DNA of 38,386 bases from an uncultured Veillonellaceae bacterium (GCA_900316275.1 ONCF01000049.1:1-38386), one strand, 5' to 3'. Shown: positions 23,339 through 32,207, counted from the first letter of the stretch. The notes: generated by a model not told the origin, from the letters alone. Made by a program: numbers and translations.

Positions 23339-24715
23339 TTATTCGTTATCGGTGGCCGTTTTTCCTGCCTCGGCCACATCATTCTCCACATTCACGGGCT
23401 CGCCCACGACGTCGTAGGTAAAGCCCTGCAGCACCTTGACGCGCACGATGTCGCCCGGCTGGCTCGTCGTGTCGTTCTCGATGTAGACCTGGCCGTCGAC
23501 GTCCGGCGCCTCACGGTACGAGCGGCCCACAGCTATGTTCGGCTGCTCCTCGTCGCGCCCTTCGACGAGCACATCCAGTTCCCGGCCCTCCAGCGACTGA
23601 TTGATTTCCTCGGAAATTTTACACTGCAGGCTCATGAGGTCGTGGTAGCGCTCCTGCATGACATTCTCCGCCACCTGATTGGGCATATCGTAGGCCGGTG
23701 TGCCCTCCTCGCGTGAGTAGGTAAAGACGCCCACTTTATCGAGGCGCACCTCCTCGAGGAAATTGCGCAGCGTCTGATACTGTGCGTCCGTCTCACCCGG
23801 GAAGCCGACGAGGAACGTCGCGCGGATAGTCACGCCCGGGATACGCGCGCGCAGCTTTTTGATGAGCGTGCGCATGGCCGCCTGCGTGTCCGGCCGCCGC
23901 ATGGCCTTGAGCACCGAGTCGTGCGCATGCTGCAGCGGCAGGTCGACGTATTTGCACAGTTTCGGCTCCGTGGCGATGGTTTCGATGAGCTCGTCCGTGA
24001 AATATTTCGGATAGCTGTAGAGCGTACGAATCCAGCGGATATCCTCGACCTGGCACAGCGCCTTGAGCAGTTGCACGAGGCGCGGCTCGCCGTAAAGGTC
24101 GCGGCCGTATTCCGTGGAGTCCTGCGCGATGAGCACGATTTCCTTGACGCCGCTCGTCGCGAGCTGCGTGACCTCGTCGCGGATATCCTCGATGGGACGG
24201 CTGCGGTAGTCGCCGCGGATATAGGGGATGGCGCAGAACGCACAGCGGTTGTTGCAGCCCTCGGCGATTTTCACGTAGGCCGTGTAGCCCGGCGTCGTGC
24301 GGATGCGCGGCGTGTTCTCGTCGTACAGCGCCTCATCCTTGCCCGCGATGACGACGCGCTGCCCTTTCAGCGTAGCCTCCACGGCCTCCATGATGCGGCT
24401 CCAAGCGCCCGTGCCCACGATGGCGTCAGCCTCGGGGATGTCATCGAGCAACTCCTGCCCGTAGCGCTGGCCAAGGCAGCCCGCAATGATGAGGCTGCGG
24501 CAGCGTCCCGTCTCCTTATACTCGGCCATGTTGAGCACCGTGGTGATGGACTCCTCCTTGGCCGACTGAATAAAGGCGCACGTATTCACGATGAGGATAT
24601 CGGCCTCGGCGGGCTGGTTCGTAATCTCGATGCCGTGCTGCTGTAAAATGCCGAGCATGACCTCCGTATCGACGAGATTCTTGGAACAGCCCAGACTGAT
24701 AAAACCTGCTTTCAT
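23339..24715 (-). CDS. rimO: Ribosomal protein S12 methylthiotransferase RimO
   Basis: A radical-SAM enzyme that adds a methylthio group to an aspartate of ribosomal protein S12. The 458-aa protein has the N-terminal UPF0004 domain with cluster cysteines Cys10 (ISLGCSKNLVDTE), Cys46 (VNTCAF) and Cys80 (IAGCLGQRY), the radical-SAM CxxxCxxC (EGCNNRCAFCAIPYIRG; Cys154, 158, 161) and a C-terminal TRAM domain. ISLGCSKNLVDTE separates RimO from MiaB. The ATG has AGGAGG close upstream. The C-terminus is followed by the CinA-C gene. Confidence 0.96.
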   Translation of the reverse strand: MKAGFISLGCSKNLVDTEVMLGILQQHGIEITNQPAEADILIVNTCAFIQSAKEESITTVLNMAEYKETGRCRSLIIAGCLGQRYGQELLDDIPEADAIVGTGAWSRIMEAVEATLKGQRVVIAGKDEALYDENTPRIRTTPGYTAYVKIAEGCNNRCAFCAIPYIRGDYRSRPIEDIRDEVTQLATSGVKEIVLIAQDSTEYGRDLYGEPRLVQLLKALCQVEDIRWIRTLYSYPKYFTDELIETIATEPKLCKYVDLPLQHAHDSVLKAMRRPDTQAAMRTLIKKLRARIPGVTIRATFLVGFPGETDAQYQTLRNFLEEVRLDKVGVFTYSREEGTPAYDMPNQVAENVMQERYHDLMSLQCKISEEINQSLEGRELDVLVEGRDEEQPNIAVGRSYREAPDVDGQVYIENDTTSQPGDIVRVKVLQGFTYDVVGEPVNVENDVAEAGKTATDNE

Positions 24716-24747
24716 GTGTCCTCCTAAAAATTTATGTCAATTATACG

Positions 24748-25908
24748 TCATTTAAAACGGATGTCCTTGAGCCAATGGTCCAGGAACACCTGTTTTTGTT
24801 CTTTGCTAAAGTTGGGCAGCTGGCTGAACAGGATGAGGTTTTTGCCCGCAAACATCTTGTAGGCCAGTGTGCCCGGGTTCGTCGGCACGAAATACATCTC
24901 CTGCCGCTGTAGGGCGAGCTGCGCGTTGTCGCTGAGCAGCCAGTCTGCAAACTGCCGTGCGAGCTGCTGCTGCGGCGCGGCCGCGGGTGCGATAATGCCC
25001 GTACCGAGCAGGCGGTACGCCGTACCATCGGCCGGGTAGACGATGCGCAGCGGATAGCCCTGCTGCATGTAGCGCAGCGCCTCACTCTCGACGGCAATGG
25101 CCACATCGACCTCGCCCATGCCCGCCTGACGCACAGGATTGGAGAGATAACGCGCGTACTGCACGACCTTCGGATGCAGCTGCGTCCAGATGGCGTAGGT
25201 CGCGTTGTCGCCATACTGGGCAATCATGCTGATAAAGAGGTTGCTCGCCGCATCGGCCGCCATAAAGTCAGTCACGCCGATGCGCACATCTGGCAGCCGC
25301 GCGAGCGTGCCCCAGGTGTCAGGCACATCCGCGAGCGTCTTGAGATAGTCCTGATTGTAGCAGAAGACGACGGGATCGTACCAGACGCCCGTCCAGTAGC
25401 CATCATCCTGCCGCAGTGCGAGCGGCACCTGGTCGCCCTCCTCCGAGACATAGGGCGTGAGCCAGCCCTTGGCCGAGGCCTGCGCGAGCGTCGCGCGGTC
25501 GGCGAGCAGCAGCGCCGGTGCCTGCGCGTCAGGTTTTTCCTGCCCCGCCTGCTCCTGCAGTCGCGCCAGCACCTGCTCGCCACCGAGTGGCACGAAGTTC
25601 ACGCGGATGCGGCTCTCCTGCTCATAGGCGCGGGCGAGTATGCCCGCATTCTCCGCCGGCAGCGTAGTGTAGACCGTGAGCTCCTGCAACGGCCGCTGCC
25701 CCAGCGGCTGGTTCACCCGTGCCAGATACGTCGAGCCGGCAATGACCGCCAGAAACAAAATCAATCCCGTGAGTAAAAACGGAATATAGCGTCGCGTACG
25801 CGTGCTCTCACCTCCCAGGTCGGGGCTGCGGTATCTCCCCGACTCCTTATCCGTAATATTATAGCAGACTATGCCTAAAATAGCACCCTGCCACCGACAT
25901 TTCCGCAT
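24748..25908 (-). CDS. Membrane-anchored periplasmic solute-binding protein (iron-type SBP), start uncertain
   Basis: A protein of up to 386 aa. One transmembrane anchor (RYIPFLLTGLILFLAVIAGS) is followed by a type-2 periplasmic-binding fold: LTVYTTLPAENAGILARAYE, VRNFV-like strand, GYWTGVWYDPVVFCYN, PDTWGTLARL, MGEVDVAIAVESEA and TGIIAPAAAPQQQLARQFAD, resembling ferric-iron binding proteins (AfuA/FutA type). No permease or ATPase gene is adjacent. The start is odd: the only upstream ATG (25908) lies between the cheV terminator and an extended -10 promoter (25858-25866), so it is probably not transcribed, and no ATG, GTG or TTG with a Shine-Dalgarno occurs before the anchor. A rare start, or an N-terminal frameshift, is possible. 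Confidence 0.72.
   Translation of the reverse strand: MRKCRWQGAILGIVCYNITDKESGRYRSPDLGGESTRTRRYIPFLLTGLILFLAVIAGSTYLARVNQPLGQRPLQELTVYTTLPAENAGILARAYEQESRIRVNFVPLGGEQVLARLQEQAGQEKPDAQAPALLLADRATLAQASAKGWLTPYVSEEGDQVPLALRQDDGYWTGVWYDPVVFCYNQDYLKTLADVPDTWGTLARLPDVRIGVTDFMAADAASNLFISMIAQYGDNATYAIWTQLHPKVVQYARYLSNPVRQAGMGEVDVAIAVESEALRYMQQGYPLRIVYPADGTAYRLLGTGIIAPAAAPQQQLARQFADWLLSDNAQLALQRQEMYFVPTNPGTLAYKMFAGKNLILFSQLPNFSKEQKQVFLDHWLKDIRFK
25858..25866 (-). promoter_or_regulatory. Extended -10 promoter of the solute-binding protein gene
   Basis: TGCTATAAT on the minus strand, a perfect extended -10, directly after the cheV terminator. No recognisable -35 at 17 nt. Transcription would start near 25851, inside the longest open frame. 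Confidence 0.6.
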
Positions 25909-25912
25909 AAAA

Positions 25913-25947
25913 AAGGAACTGCACCCCCGTAAAGCATGCAGTTCCTT
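25913..25947 (-). terminator. Terminator of cheV
   Basis: AAGGAACTGCA and TGCAGTTCCTT pair perfectly (11 bp) and are followed on the minus strand by a run of six T; the stem starts 11 bases after the cheV stop. Confidence 0.9.
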
Positions 25948-25958
25948 GTCTGTGGTCC

Positions 25959-26969
25959 TTATTTCGTTTCCTGTGCGCGCTTGGCGGCGACACGGGCCTC
26001 GCTCTCGAGGTTCTCCTTGTCATCCTCCAGCGGTGTGCCGAACACGAGATGATCAAGCAGATTGATGAGCTTGTTGATTTCCGGCTTGGAAATCTGACCC
26101 GAGGCACCGAGCTCCTCGCCCTTGAGGCGCATCTCCTCGCTGATGAGGGAGGAGAACAGCACAAACGGGATATCCTTCAGGCGCTCGTCCTCGCGCACGA
26201 GTTTCAGCAGGCGATGGCCATCCATCTTCGGCATCTCGACATCGGAGACGATGATGCGGACCTGGTCCTCGATGGGCACGTCCTCTTTCTGCGAGAGTTT
26301 CTGCAGATAGTCCCAGGCATCCTGGCCATTGCCGAAGTCGCGCACATAACGGTAGCCGGACTCATGCAACGTCGTGACGAGCAGGTCTCTGAGCATCGGC
26401 GAGTCCTCGGCCACGACCACATGCACATCGGAGCGCTTGTCCTTGATGTCCTCGGTTGCTTCCTCGAACGTCGTAAGCTTGGCGTTGATTTCCGGATTAA
26501 TCTCCGCGATAATCGTCTCGAAATCGAGCAGCAGGACGATACGGTCCTCCATCTTCACGATACCGACGACGCGGCTCTGGTCACCGACCTCCGGCGACGG
26601 CTCCATATCGCGCCAGGAAATGCGGTGAATACGCGAGACATTGCCGACGAGGAAACCGATATTGTAGTTGTTAATCTCTGTGACGATGATGTTCTTGAGG
26701 TCCTCATCCGTCTGCACGTTGAGGCAGCGGGGCAGGTTCACGAGCGGAATCGCCTTGCCACGCAGCGTGAACAGACCATCGACATAGGGATGTGCCTGCG
26801 GCATCGCCGTCACCGGTGCCTTGGTAATGACCTCACGCACCTTGGCCACGTTGATACCATAGTTGACATTGCCGATACTGAACTCCACAATCTCAAATTC
26901 GTTGGTGCCAGTTTCGAGCAGGATGCCTTTCTTATCGCCATTCGTTTCTGCCATCAAATTCGCCCCCAT
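25959..26969 (-). CDS. cheV: Chemotaxis coupling protein CheV (CheW-receiver)
   Basis: A 336-aa two-domain protein. Residues about 20-165 are a CheW domain (NEFEIVEFSIGNVNYGINVA, VREVI, HPYVDGLFTLRGKAIPLVN), which couples receptors to CheA; residues about 185-305 are a receiver (VVVAEDSPMLRDLL, IIVSDVEMPKMDG, VLFSSL, ISKPE), phosphorylated to dampen signalling. This agrees with the flagellar genes at the left edge. The ATG at 26969 and the one at 26954 are both possible; the latter follows GGGGGC by about 7 nt. A TATAAA box at 27002-27007 with a weak -35 may be its promoter. It is monocistronic here. Confidence 0.95.
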   Translation of the reverse strand: MGANLMAETNGDKKGILLETGTNEFEIVEFSIGNVNYGINVAKVREVITKAPVTAMPQAHPYVDGLFTLRGKAIPLVNLPRCLNVQTDEDLKNIIVTEINNYNIGFLVGNVSRIHRISWRDMEPSPEVGDQSRVVGIVKMEDRIVLLLDFETIIAEINPEINAKLTTFEEATEDIKDKRSDVHVVVAEDSPMLRDLLVTTLHESGYRYVRDFGNGQDAWDYLQKLSQKEDVPIEDQVRIIVSDVEMPKMDGHRLLKLVREDERLKDIPFVLFSSLISEEMRLKGEELGASGQISKPEINKLINLLDHLVFGTPLEDDKENLESEARVAAKRAQETK

Positions 26970-27115
26970 ATTGCTCTATACCCGCGCTCTTGCAGTCGGG
27001 CTTTATACAGTACGCCATTTCCGCGCTTAACGCGCATGGAACAGCCTTCAGATTTGCGTCTACTGCTTTATTTCGCCCTTGCTGGCCTAAATCCTGCTAA
27101 GCGGCAAATTTTTCT

Positions 27116-28063
27116 TTATTTATTCTCCTGCGGCACGTTCTGTGCGTCCCACGTCTCCCGCAGCCAGGTCCAGCCGTCATGCTCGACAATGCGTCCCTGC
27201 TTGAGGAGGTGGCCAAGCGCCCGCTTGAACGCAGCCTTGGAAATGTGGAATTTGTCGCGGATAACCTCAGGCGACGTCTTGTCGCTGTACGGCATGCGCC
27301 CCTTGCGCCCCGCGAGGAGCGTGAGGATGGCCTCGGCGTCACTCACAAGCGCTTGCTCCTTGATCTGGCGCAGCGAGGCGTTGAGCCGCCCGTCGGGCCG
27401 CACGTAGGTTACGCGTGCCGTCACGACCTCGCCCACGCGCGGCCGCGTCTCGATTTCCTTGTTCGCGATAAAGACGATATAGCGCTCCTCGGAAAAGAGA
27501 AACGCACCCGCATCCGTGTAGTTGTAGATGGCCCCTGTCACGAGGTCGCCCTTATGCGCGTGACCGAGCGCCGACTGCGAGGCACGGCGCATCTCGTCCT
27601 CGACCTCCATCGTAACCGCGAGGCGGCCGGATTTATCCGTGTAGAGCTTCGCCCAGACCGTCTCGCCAATCTGCGGGCGCCCGCGCATGCCTGCGTACGG
27701 CATAAAGATGCCGCGCTCTGCACCCACGTCGACAAAAGCGCCGTCACGGCTCACATTGATGACTTTGAGGCGGGCAATCTGCCCCTCCTCCATCCTGGGC
27801 ACGCGCATGGAGGCCGTGAGGCGGCGCTTCGGATCGAGGTAAAGAAAGACCTTGACCTCATCGCCGACCTGGACCGGTGCCGTCTGCTGCAGCTTGTGCA
27901 GCAGGATATCGTCGTGCGTGTCGCCCGTGCCCGCATCGAGAAACGCGCCCATTTCGCCGAGGCGCGCGACCCTGAGCGTGGCCACGCTGCTCGGGCCGTA
28001 TTTACGGCGCGGCCTAGTGGTCTGTTCTGGCTGTGCAGGCTGCGCCTGTTTTTCCGTCGTCAT
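27116..28063 (-). CDS. CvfB/YitL-like S1 RNA-binding protein
   Basis: A 315-aa protein with repeated S1-type OB folds: about 30-90 (VATLRVARLGEMGAFLDAG, DDILLH), about 95-160 (GQIARLKVINVSRDGAFVDV, RGIFMPY) and about 170-235 (GAIYNYTDAGAFLF), and a C-terminal winged helix (FHISKAAFKRALGHLLKQG). This is the layout of CvfB, an RNA-binding regulator affecting virulence and expression in staphylococci. The frame starts with a TTG at 28072 overlapping the rsfS stop, but the ATG at 28063 has GAGG 10 nt upstream and is preferred. It is the last gene of the proB-to-cvfB run. Confidence 0.9.
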   Translation of the reverse strand: MTTEKQAQPAQPEQTTRPRRKYGPSSVATLRVARLGEMGAFLDAGTGDTHDDILLHKLQQTAPVQVGDEVKVFLYLDPKRRLTASMRVPRMEEGQIARLKVINVSRDGAFVDVGAERGIFMPYAGMRGRPQIGETVWAKLYTDKSGRLAVTMEVEDEMRRASQSALGHAHKGDLVTGAIYNYTDAGAFLFSEERYIVFIANKEIETRPRVGEVVTARVTYVRPDGRLNASLRQIKEQALVSDAEAILTLLAGRKGRMPYSDKTSPEVIRDKFHISKAAFKRALGHLLKQGRIVEHDGWTWLRETWDAQNVPQENK

Positions 28064-28068
28064 CGTGC

Positions 28069-28416
28069 TCAATCCTCATACGGCGTGAGCGGCGCATCGC
28101 CCCACAGCTGCTCGATGGCATAGTACTCGCGCGCATCCTGCCGCAGCACATGTGCCACGACATCGCCATAGTCGAGCAAGACCCACTCGCCCTCGCGGTA
28201 GCCCTCTTTATGACTGAAGGCCACGCCCTGCTCCGCGAGCTCTTCCTCGATGCTGTCGGCGATAGCGCGCACCTGCGTCGCCGTGTTGGCCGAGCAGACG
28301 ACGAAATAATCCGTCGAGCTCGAGAGCTCGCGCATATCCATGGTCACGATATCGCTGGCTTTCTTGTCACTGGCCGCCTTGCAAATGGCCTGACTCATCG
28401 TTTTTGCATCCATCAT
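28069..28416 (-). CDS. rsfS: Ribosomal silencing factor RsfS
   Basis: A 115-aa RsfS/Iojap protein that binds L14 and blocks subunit joining when nutrients are low. Seen: KASDIVTMDMRELSSSTDYF, VVCSANTATQVRAIAD and GYREGEWVLLDYGDVVAHV. The ATG at 28416 has AGGAGG at 8 nt and lies three bases after the LCP stop. The order nadD-yqeK-LCP-rsfS is conserved in Firmicutes. Confidence 0.96.
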   Translation of the reverse strand: MMDAKTMSQAICKAASDKKASDIVTMDMRELSSSTDYFVVCSANTATQVRAIADSIEEELAEQGVAFSHKEGYREGEWVLLDYGDVVAHVLRQDAREYYAIEQLWGDAPLTPYED

Positions 28417-28419
28417 GAT

Positions 28420-29475
28420 TTATTCCTCCTGTGCGGGTGCCGCACCCGCGTCATCACTCAAATCGGGGAAAAAGGCCTGCAGCTCCTGCCGCATGCCCGC
28501 CGTATCCGGCATCCATATCGTATCATCATCAGCGGCCAGCTTGCCCGGCAGCATGACCGTCTCAGGCTGCGCGCTGCTCACGTGCCGCAGCACATTCGCG
28601 AGGTGCGCCGAGTCGAACAGCTCCGCACTCGTGTCCACCTGCTCGCGCATAATCTGCGCAATTTCCGGCAGCTTTGGCACGACGTCGACCTGCAGCAGAC
28701 GGTCGTAGAGCAGGCGCAGGAACTTTTGCTGCCGCTGCGCGCGCCCGAGGTCGCCGAGGTCGGTGCCGCGGTAGCGCAGGTAGCCCATGGCCTCCTGCCC
28801 GCTGAGATGCTGGTAGCCCTGCTGCAAATGAATATGTGTGCTGGCCTCCGCATCGTCGTAGTCCATCGGGCACTCCACGTAGACGTCGATGCCGCCGAGC
28901 ACGTCGATGAGCGAGGCGAACGTCTGCATGTCCACAGCCACGTACTGGTGAATGGCCACGCCCGTGAGCGCGCTCACCGTGCGCACCATCGCGGGCGCGC
29001 CGCCATAGGCATAGGCGCTGCTGATGCGGTCATGCGTCGCGCCGTCGGGCATCGTGACCCAGGTGCCGCGCGGCACCGTGAGGAAATGCACGGCGCCCGT
29101 CTCGTTGTTCAGGCTCAGCACAGCCACGGTGTCGGCGCGCTTGACCGGGTTGCCGGAGACATCCGCGCCGTTGTCGATGCCCAGCAGCAGCACGTTCGTG
29201 TAGCCCGCGTACAGCGGGTCCGGCGTGCCGATTTTCTCCTGCTGCCGCTGCGTATAGCCCGCATAGGCTGCCCGGTAATCGTCGTAGACCTGCGCACTCC
29301 AGCGGATAAAGAGAAACGCGCAGGCCAGCACGGCCACCATGAACACGCCGCCGATACACATGAGCACCAGCGCCCGCAGCAGCCTGCGGCGCCGCTGACG
29401 CGCGAGCTCCCGCCGCTTGCGCCGGATATTTTCACGCGTGATATTGAGATCATCGTCCAGAGGCCTGTCCTTCAT
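28420..29475 (-). CDS. LytR-CpsA-Psr (LCP) family envelope phosphotransferase
   Basis: A 351-aa protein with a basic cytoplasmic head (RRKRRELARQRRRRLLRA), one membrane segment (about 35-58) and an extracytoplasmic LCP domain. Motifs: YTNVLLLGIDNGADVSGNPV, RADTVAVLSLNNETGAVHFL, SIPR-like TVPRGTWVTM, DRISSAYAYGGAPAMVRTV, IDVLGGIDVYV and YLRYRGTDLGDLGRAQRQQ with the catalytic Arg/Asp residues. LCP enzymes transfer polymers from lipid carriers to peptidoglycan or proteins; in a diderm the acceptor is uncertain. It overlaps the yqeK stop by ATGA. Confidence 0.94.
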   Translation of the reverse strand: MKDRPLDDDLNITRENIRRKRRELARQRRRRLLRALVLMCIGGVFMVAVLACAFLFIRWSAQVYDDYRAAYAGYTQRQQEKIGTPDPLYAGYTNVLLLGIDNGADVSGNPVKRADTVAVLSLNNETGAVHFLTVPRGTWVTMPDGATHDRISSAYAYGGAPAMVRTVSALTGVAIHQYVAVDMQTFASLIDVLGGIDVYVECPMDYDDAEASTHIHLQQGYQHLSGQEAMGYLRYRGTDLGDLGRAQRQQKFLRLLYDRLLQVDVVPKLPEIAQIMREQVDTSAELFDSAHLANVLRHVSSAQPETVMLPGKLAADDDTIWMPDTAGMRQELQAFFPDLSDDAGAAPAQEE

Positions 29476-30080
29476 CGCTGACCAGACTCCTTTGCCTGTG
29501 CTGCCTGCTGCAACAGGAGCTCATTACGCGCAAGCACCGTGTCGGGATGAATGAGATGGTGTTTGTAAATGACAAAGGCGATGGACTGGCTGAGCCCCTC
29601 GAGCACCATCGCGTCGAGCGTGGCCTCGCGTGCCAGCCGCCGCAGCTCCTCCACCTCCGGATACTCGCGGTTCGGCTCTATCATATCGGCAAACCAGATA
29701 ATCTTGTCGAGGCGCGTCATGCCGGGCCCGCCCACCGTGTGGCGCCAAATGGCCTGCGCAATGGCCTCATCGTCCACCTCGTAGAGTTCGCTGATACGCC
29801 GCGCGCCGATATAGGCGTGCAGCAGCAGCGGCATGCTTTGCTCGATAGCGCCAAAGGGGATGCCGCGCCGCACGGCCTCCGCGAGCATCTGCTCCTTCGG
29901 GTACTCGCGTGCGCAGTCGTGGAGCAACCCCGCCACGCGCGCCTGCTCCTCGTCGACGCCGAAACGTCGCGCCAGCTTGGCCGCTGTCTCGGCCACGCCG
30001 AGCGAATGCTCGTAGCGGCTCGGTTTCAGGCGGCTCTGCAGCAGCGCGCGCATAGCCGCAAAGCTCATCTGCATGCTCAT
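29472..30080 (-). CDS. yqeK: YqeK-type HD-domain diadenosine tetraphosphate hydrolase
   Basis: A 202-aa HD-domain protein. Metal ligands are visible as RYEHSLGV (His25), LLHDCAREY (His54-Asp55), LLHAYIGA, WRHTVGG and IIWFADMIEPNR. YqeK enzymes split Ap4A symmetrically to two ADP and lower this stress nucleotide. The start overlaps the nadD stop (ATGA), with GAGGGG eight bases upstream. Position between nadD and the LCP/rsfS genes is the standard Firmicute order. Confidence 0.94.
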   Translation of the reverse strand: MSMQMSFAAMRALLQSRLKPSRYEHSLGVAETAAKLARRFGVDEEQARVAGLLHDCAREYPKEQMLAEAVRRGIPFGAIEQSMPLLLHAYIGARRISELYEVDDEAIAQAIWRHTVGGPGMTRLDKIIWFADMIEPNREYPEVEELRRLAREATLDAMVLEGLSQSIAFVIYKHHLIHPDTVLARNELLLQQAAQAKESGQR

Positions 30081-30682
30081 AGATACAGCCCCTCTTTCTC
30101 AATGTACTCGCGCACGGCCTGCGGCACGAGATAGCGGATGGACAGGCCCGCCCGCACGCGCTCGCGGATGGCCGTGGAGGAAATCTCCAACTGTGGCGTC
30201 GCCACGGGGTGGATGTGCGCCATGCCCGCTGCACCAAAACGTGCCGTGAGCCCGGTCACGTCCAGCTCACTGCCCTGCCGCGTCGCCGTGACGAAATGGC
30301 AGAGAGTGAGCAGCGCGTCCACCTCGTGCCACGTCGCGAGCTCGTTGATGGCGTCGGCACCAATGATGAAGTAAAACACCGTGTCCGCCGGATAGATTTG
30401 TTGCAGCTCACGCACCGTATCAATCGTGTAGGACGGCCCCTGCCGCCGGAGCTCGATATCCGAGACGCGGAAATGCGGGTTGGAGCAGGCCGCGAGCTGC
30501 GTCATCACATAGCGGTGCTGCGCCGGTGTCACCACCCGCCCCTGCTTATGCGGTGGCTGGGCTGCGGGGATGAAGAGCACGGTCGTGAGCCCCAGCGCCG
30601 CCCGCACGCACTCCGCCGTAATGAGATGTCCCGCATGGATGGGGTCGAACGTGCCCCCCATAATGCCGATGCGCTTGGCCAT
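30077..30682 (-). CDS. nadD: Nicotinate-nucleotide adenylyltransferase
   Basis: Forms deamido-NAD from nicotinate mononucleotide and ATP. The 201-aa protein begins MAKRIGIMGGTFDPIHAGH with the nucleotidyltransferase GxFxPxHxGH motif, then PAAQPPHKQG, YTIDTVRELQ, FIIGADAINELATWH and the second ATP motif ISSTAIRERVRAG. The frame is open to 30739, but the ATG at 30682 is at the family start and has GGGAG upstream. The 48-aa membrane ORF and proA lie upstream in the same direction. Confidence 0.95.
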   Translation of the reverse strand: MAKRIGIMGGTFDPIHAGHLITAECVRAALGLTTVLFIPAAQPPHKQGRVVTPAQHRYVMTQLAACSNPHFRVSDIELRRQGPSYTIDTVRELQQIYPADTVFYFIIGADAINELATWHEVDALLTLCHFVTATRQGSELDVTGLTARFGAAGMAHIHPVATPQLEISSTAIRERVRAGLSIRYLVPQAVREYIEKEGLYL

Positions 30683-30780
30683 TTTCCCGCCGCTCCCTTC
30701 GTTGCGTCTGCCTTTACATACTTGTGCGACCTTTGGCATATTCTGGCAAACGTTGTTGCCCGCGTCAGACTTTTCCTAAA

Positions 30781-30927
30781 CTACGTGACTGCCAGCAGAG
30801 CGAGCCCTATGGCAACCGTCAGCGCGATGAGCACGAGCGCCCGCCCGTAGTCGCGTGCATCGTGCGCCCCTTTGGCCGTAGCCAGATAGGCACGCAGCGT
30901 GCGCGCATAGCCTGCGAGCTTACTCAC
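30781..30927 (-). CDS. Small one-TM protein of 48 aa, unknown
   Basis: I do not recognise a family. The frame begins with a GTG at 30927 inside the last codons of proA (overlap about 8 bases), with GAGGG eight bases upstream, and reads MSKLAGYARTLRAYL, then TAKGAHDARDYGR and a hydrophobic C-terminal helix ALVLIALTVAIGLALLAV. A basic/amphipathic head followed by a single transmembrane helix is typical of small membrane proteins. It fills the otherwise empty gap between proA and nadD. The evidence is the start context, tail anchor and fit; no homologue can be checked here. Confidence 0.5.
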   Translation of the reverse strand: MSKLAGYARTLRAYLATAKGAHDARDYGRALVLIALTVAIGLALLAVT

Positions 30928-32176
30928 GCACCTGGCCCTCGCCGTAGATGAGGTATTTCATACTCGTGAGCGCCTCGAGGCCCATGGGCCCGCGCGCGTG
31001 CAGTTTCTGCGTGCTGATGCCGATTTCCGCGCCGAAACCAAACTCGAAACCGTCCGTGAAACGCGTCGACGCGTTGACGTAGACGGCCGCCGCGTCGACC
31101 TCCCGCTGGAAACGGTGCGCATTCGCGAGGTCCTCGGTCACGATGGTCTCGGAGTGACCCGTGTTGTATTTATTGATATGCGCGATGGCCGCCGCGAGGT
31201 CCGGCACGACCTTGATAGACAGGATGAGGTCGCCGTACTCCGTCGACCAGTCCGCCTCCGTGGCCTCCTGCATCTCGGGGCAGATTTCGCGCGCCCGCGC
31301 GTCGCCGCGCATCTCCACGTGCTTCTCGCCCATGGCCCACGAGAGCTTCGGCAGGAACTCCGGCGCGATGGCTTCGTGCACGAGCAGCGTCTCCATGGCG
31401 TTGCAAACCGAAGGATGCGACGTCTTGGCGTTCACGGCGATGCGGATAGCCATGTCGAAATCCGCCGAGGCGTCGACGAACGTATGGCAGACGCCCGTCC
31501 CCGTCTCGATAACCGGGACGGCACTGTTTTCCACCACATGGCGGATGAGACCTGCGCCGCCGCGCGGTATCACGAGGTCCAGCAGGCCCGTGAGATGCAA
31601 CATGACATCGACAGCCGCGCGGTCCGGCGTCTCCACAAACTGGATGGCGCCCGCGGGCAGCCCCGCCTTCGTCGCGGCGTCCGCCAGCAGCGAGCTGATG
31701 GCGAGGTTCGAGCGCAGGGCCTCCTTGCCGCCGCGCAGCAGCACGGCATTGCCCGCCTTGAGGCAGAGGCCCGCCGCGTCCGCTGTCACGTTCGGCCGCG
31801 CCTCGTAGATGATGCCGATGACGCCGATGGGCACGCGCACACGGCGGATTTCGAGGCCATTCGGCCGGATGGTGGAGAAATCGCCCTGGCACACGGGGTC
31901 GGGCAGTGAGGCCGTCTGGCGCAGGCCCTCGGCCATCTTGCGCACGCGCCTTTCGTCGAGCATGAGCCGGTCGAGGTACGAGCGTTTCAGCCCCGCCTGC
32001 CGTGCCTGCTCGAGGTCCTCCGCGTTCGCCTTGAGAATGAGCTCACTGCGCTTTTCCAGCGCGTCGGCCATCGCGCGCAGTGCCTCATCCTTGACGCCCG
32101 TCGAGATGACGGCCAGTTGCCGCGAGGCGGCCTTGGCCGCCTCAGCTTTCTGTTGCATCATTGCCTGAATATCCAT
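30920..32176 (-). CDS. proA: Gamma-glutamyl phosphate reductase
   Basis: NADPH-dependent reduction of gamma-glutamyl phosphate to glutamate semialdehyde, the second step of proline synthesis. The 418-aa protein has the aldehyde-dehydrogenase fold with catalytic cysteine in VIETGTGVCHTFVD (Cys230), IGVIGIIYEARPNVTADAA, LLRGGKEALRSN and the C-terminal RFTDGFEFGFGAEIGISTQK. The ATG has AGGAGG at 8 nt. proB lies 31 bases upstream, so the two are one unit and probably form a channelled complex. Confidence 0.97.
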   Translation of the reverse strand: MDIQAMMQQKAEAAKAASRQLAVISTGVKDEALRAMADALEKRSELILKANAEDLEQARQAGLKRSYLDRLMLDERRVRKMAEGLRQTASLPDPVCQGDFSTIRPNGLEIRRVRVPIGVIGIIYEARPNVTADAAGLCLKAGNAVLLRGGKEALRSNLAISSLLADAATKAGLPAGAIQFVETPDRAAVDVMLHLTGLLDLVIPRGGAGLIRHVVENSAVPVIETGTGVCHTFVDASADFDMAIRIAVNAKTSHPSVCNAMETLLVHEAIAPEFLPKLSWAMGEKHVEMRGDARAREICPEMQEATEADWSTEYGDLILSIKVVPDLAAAIAHINKYNTGHSETIVTEDLANAHRFQREVDAAAVYVNASTRFTDGFEFGFGAEIGISTQKLHARGPMGLEALTSMKYLIYGEGQVRE

Positions 32177-32207
32177 CGTGCATACCTCCTACTGCTGCCC
32201 GTTACCG

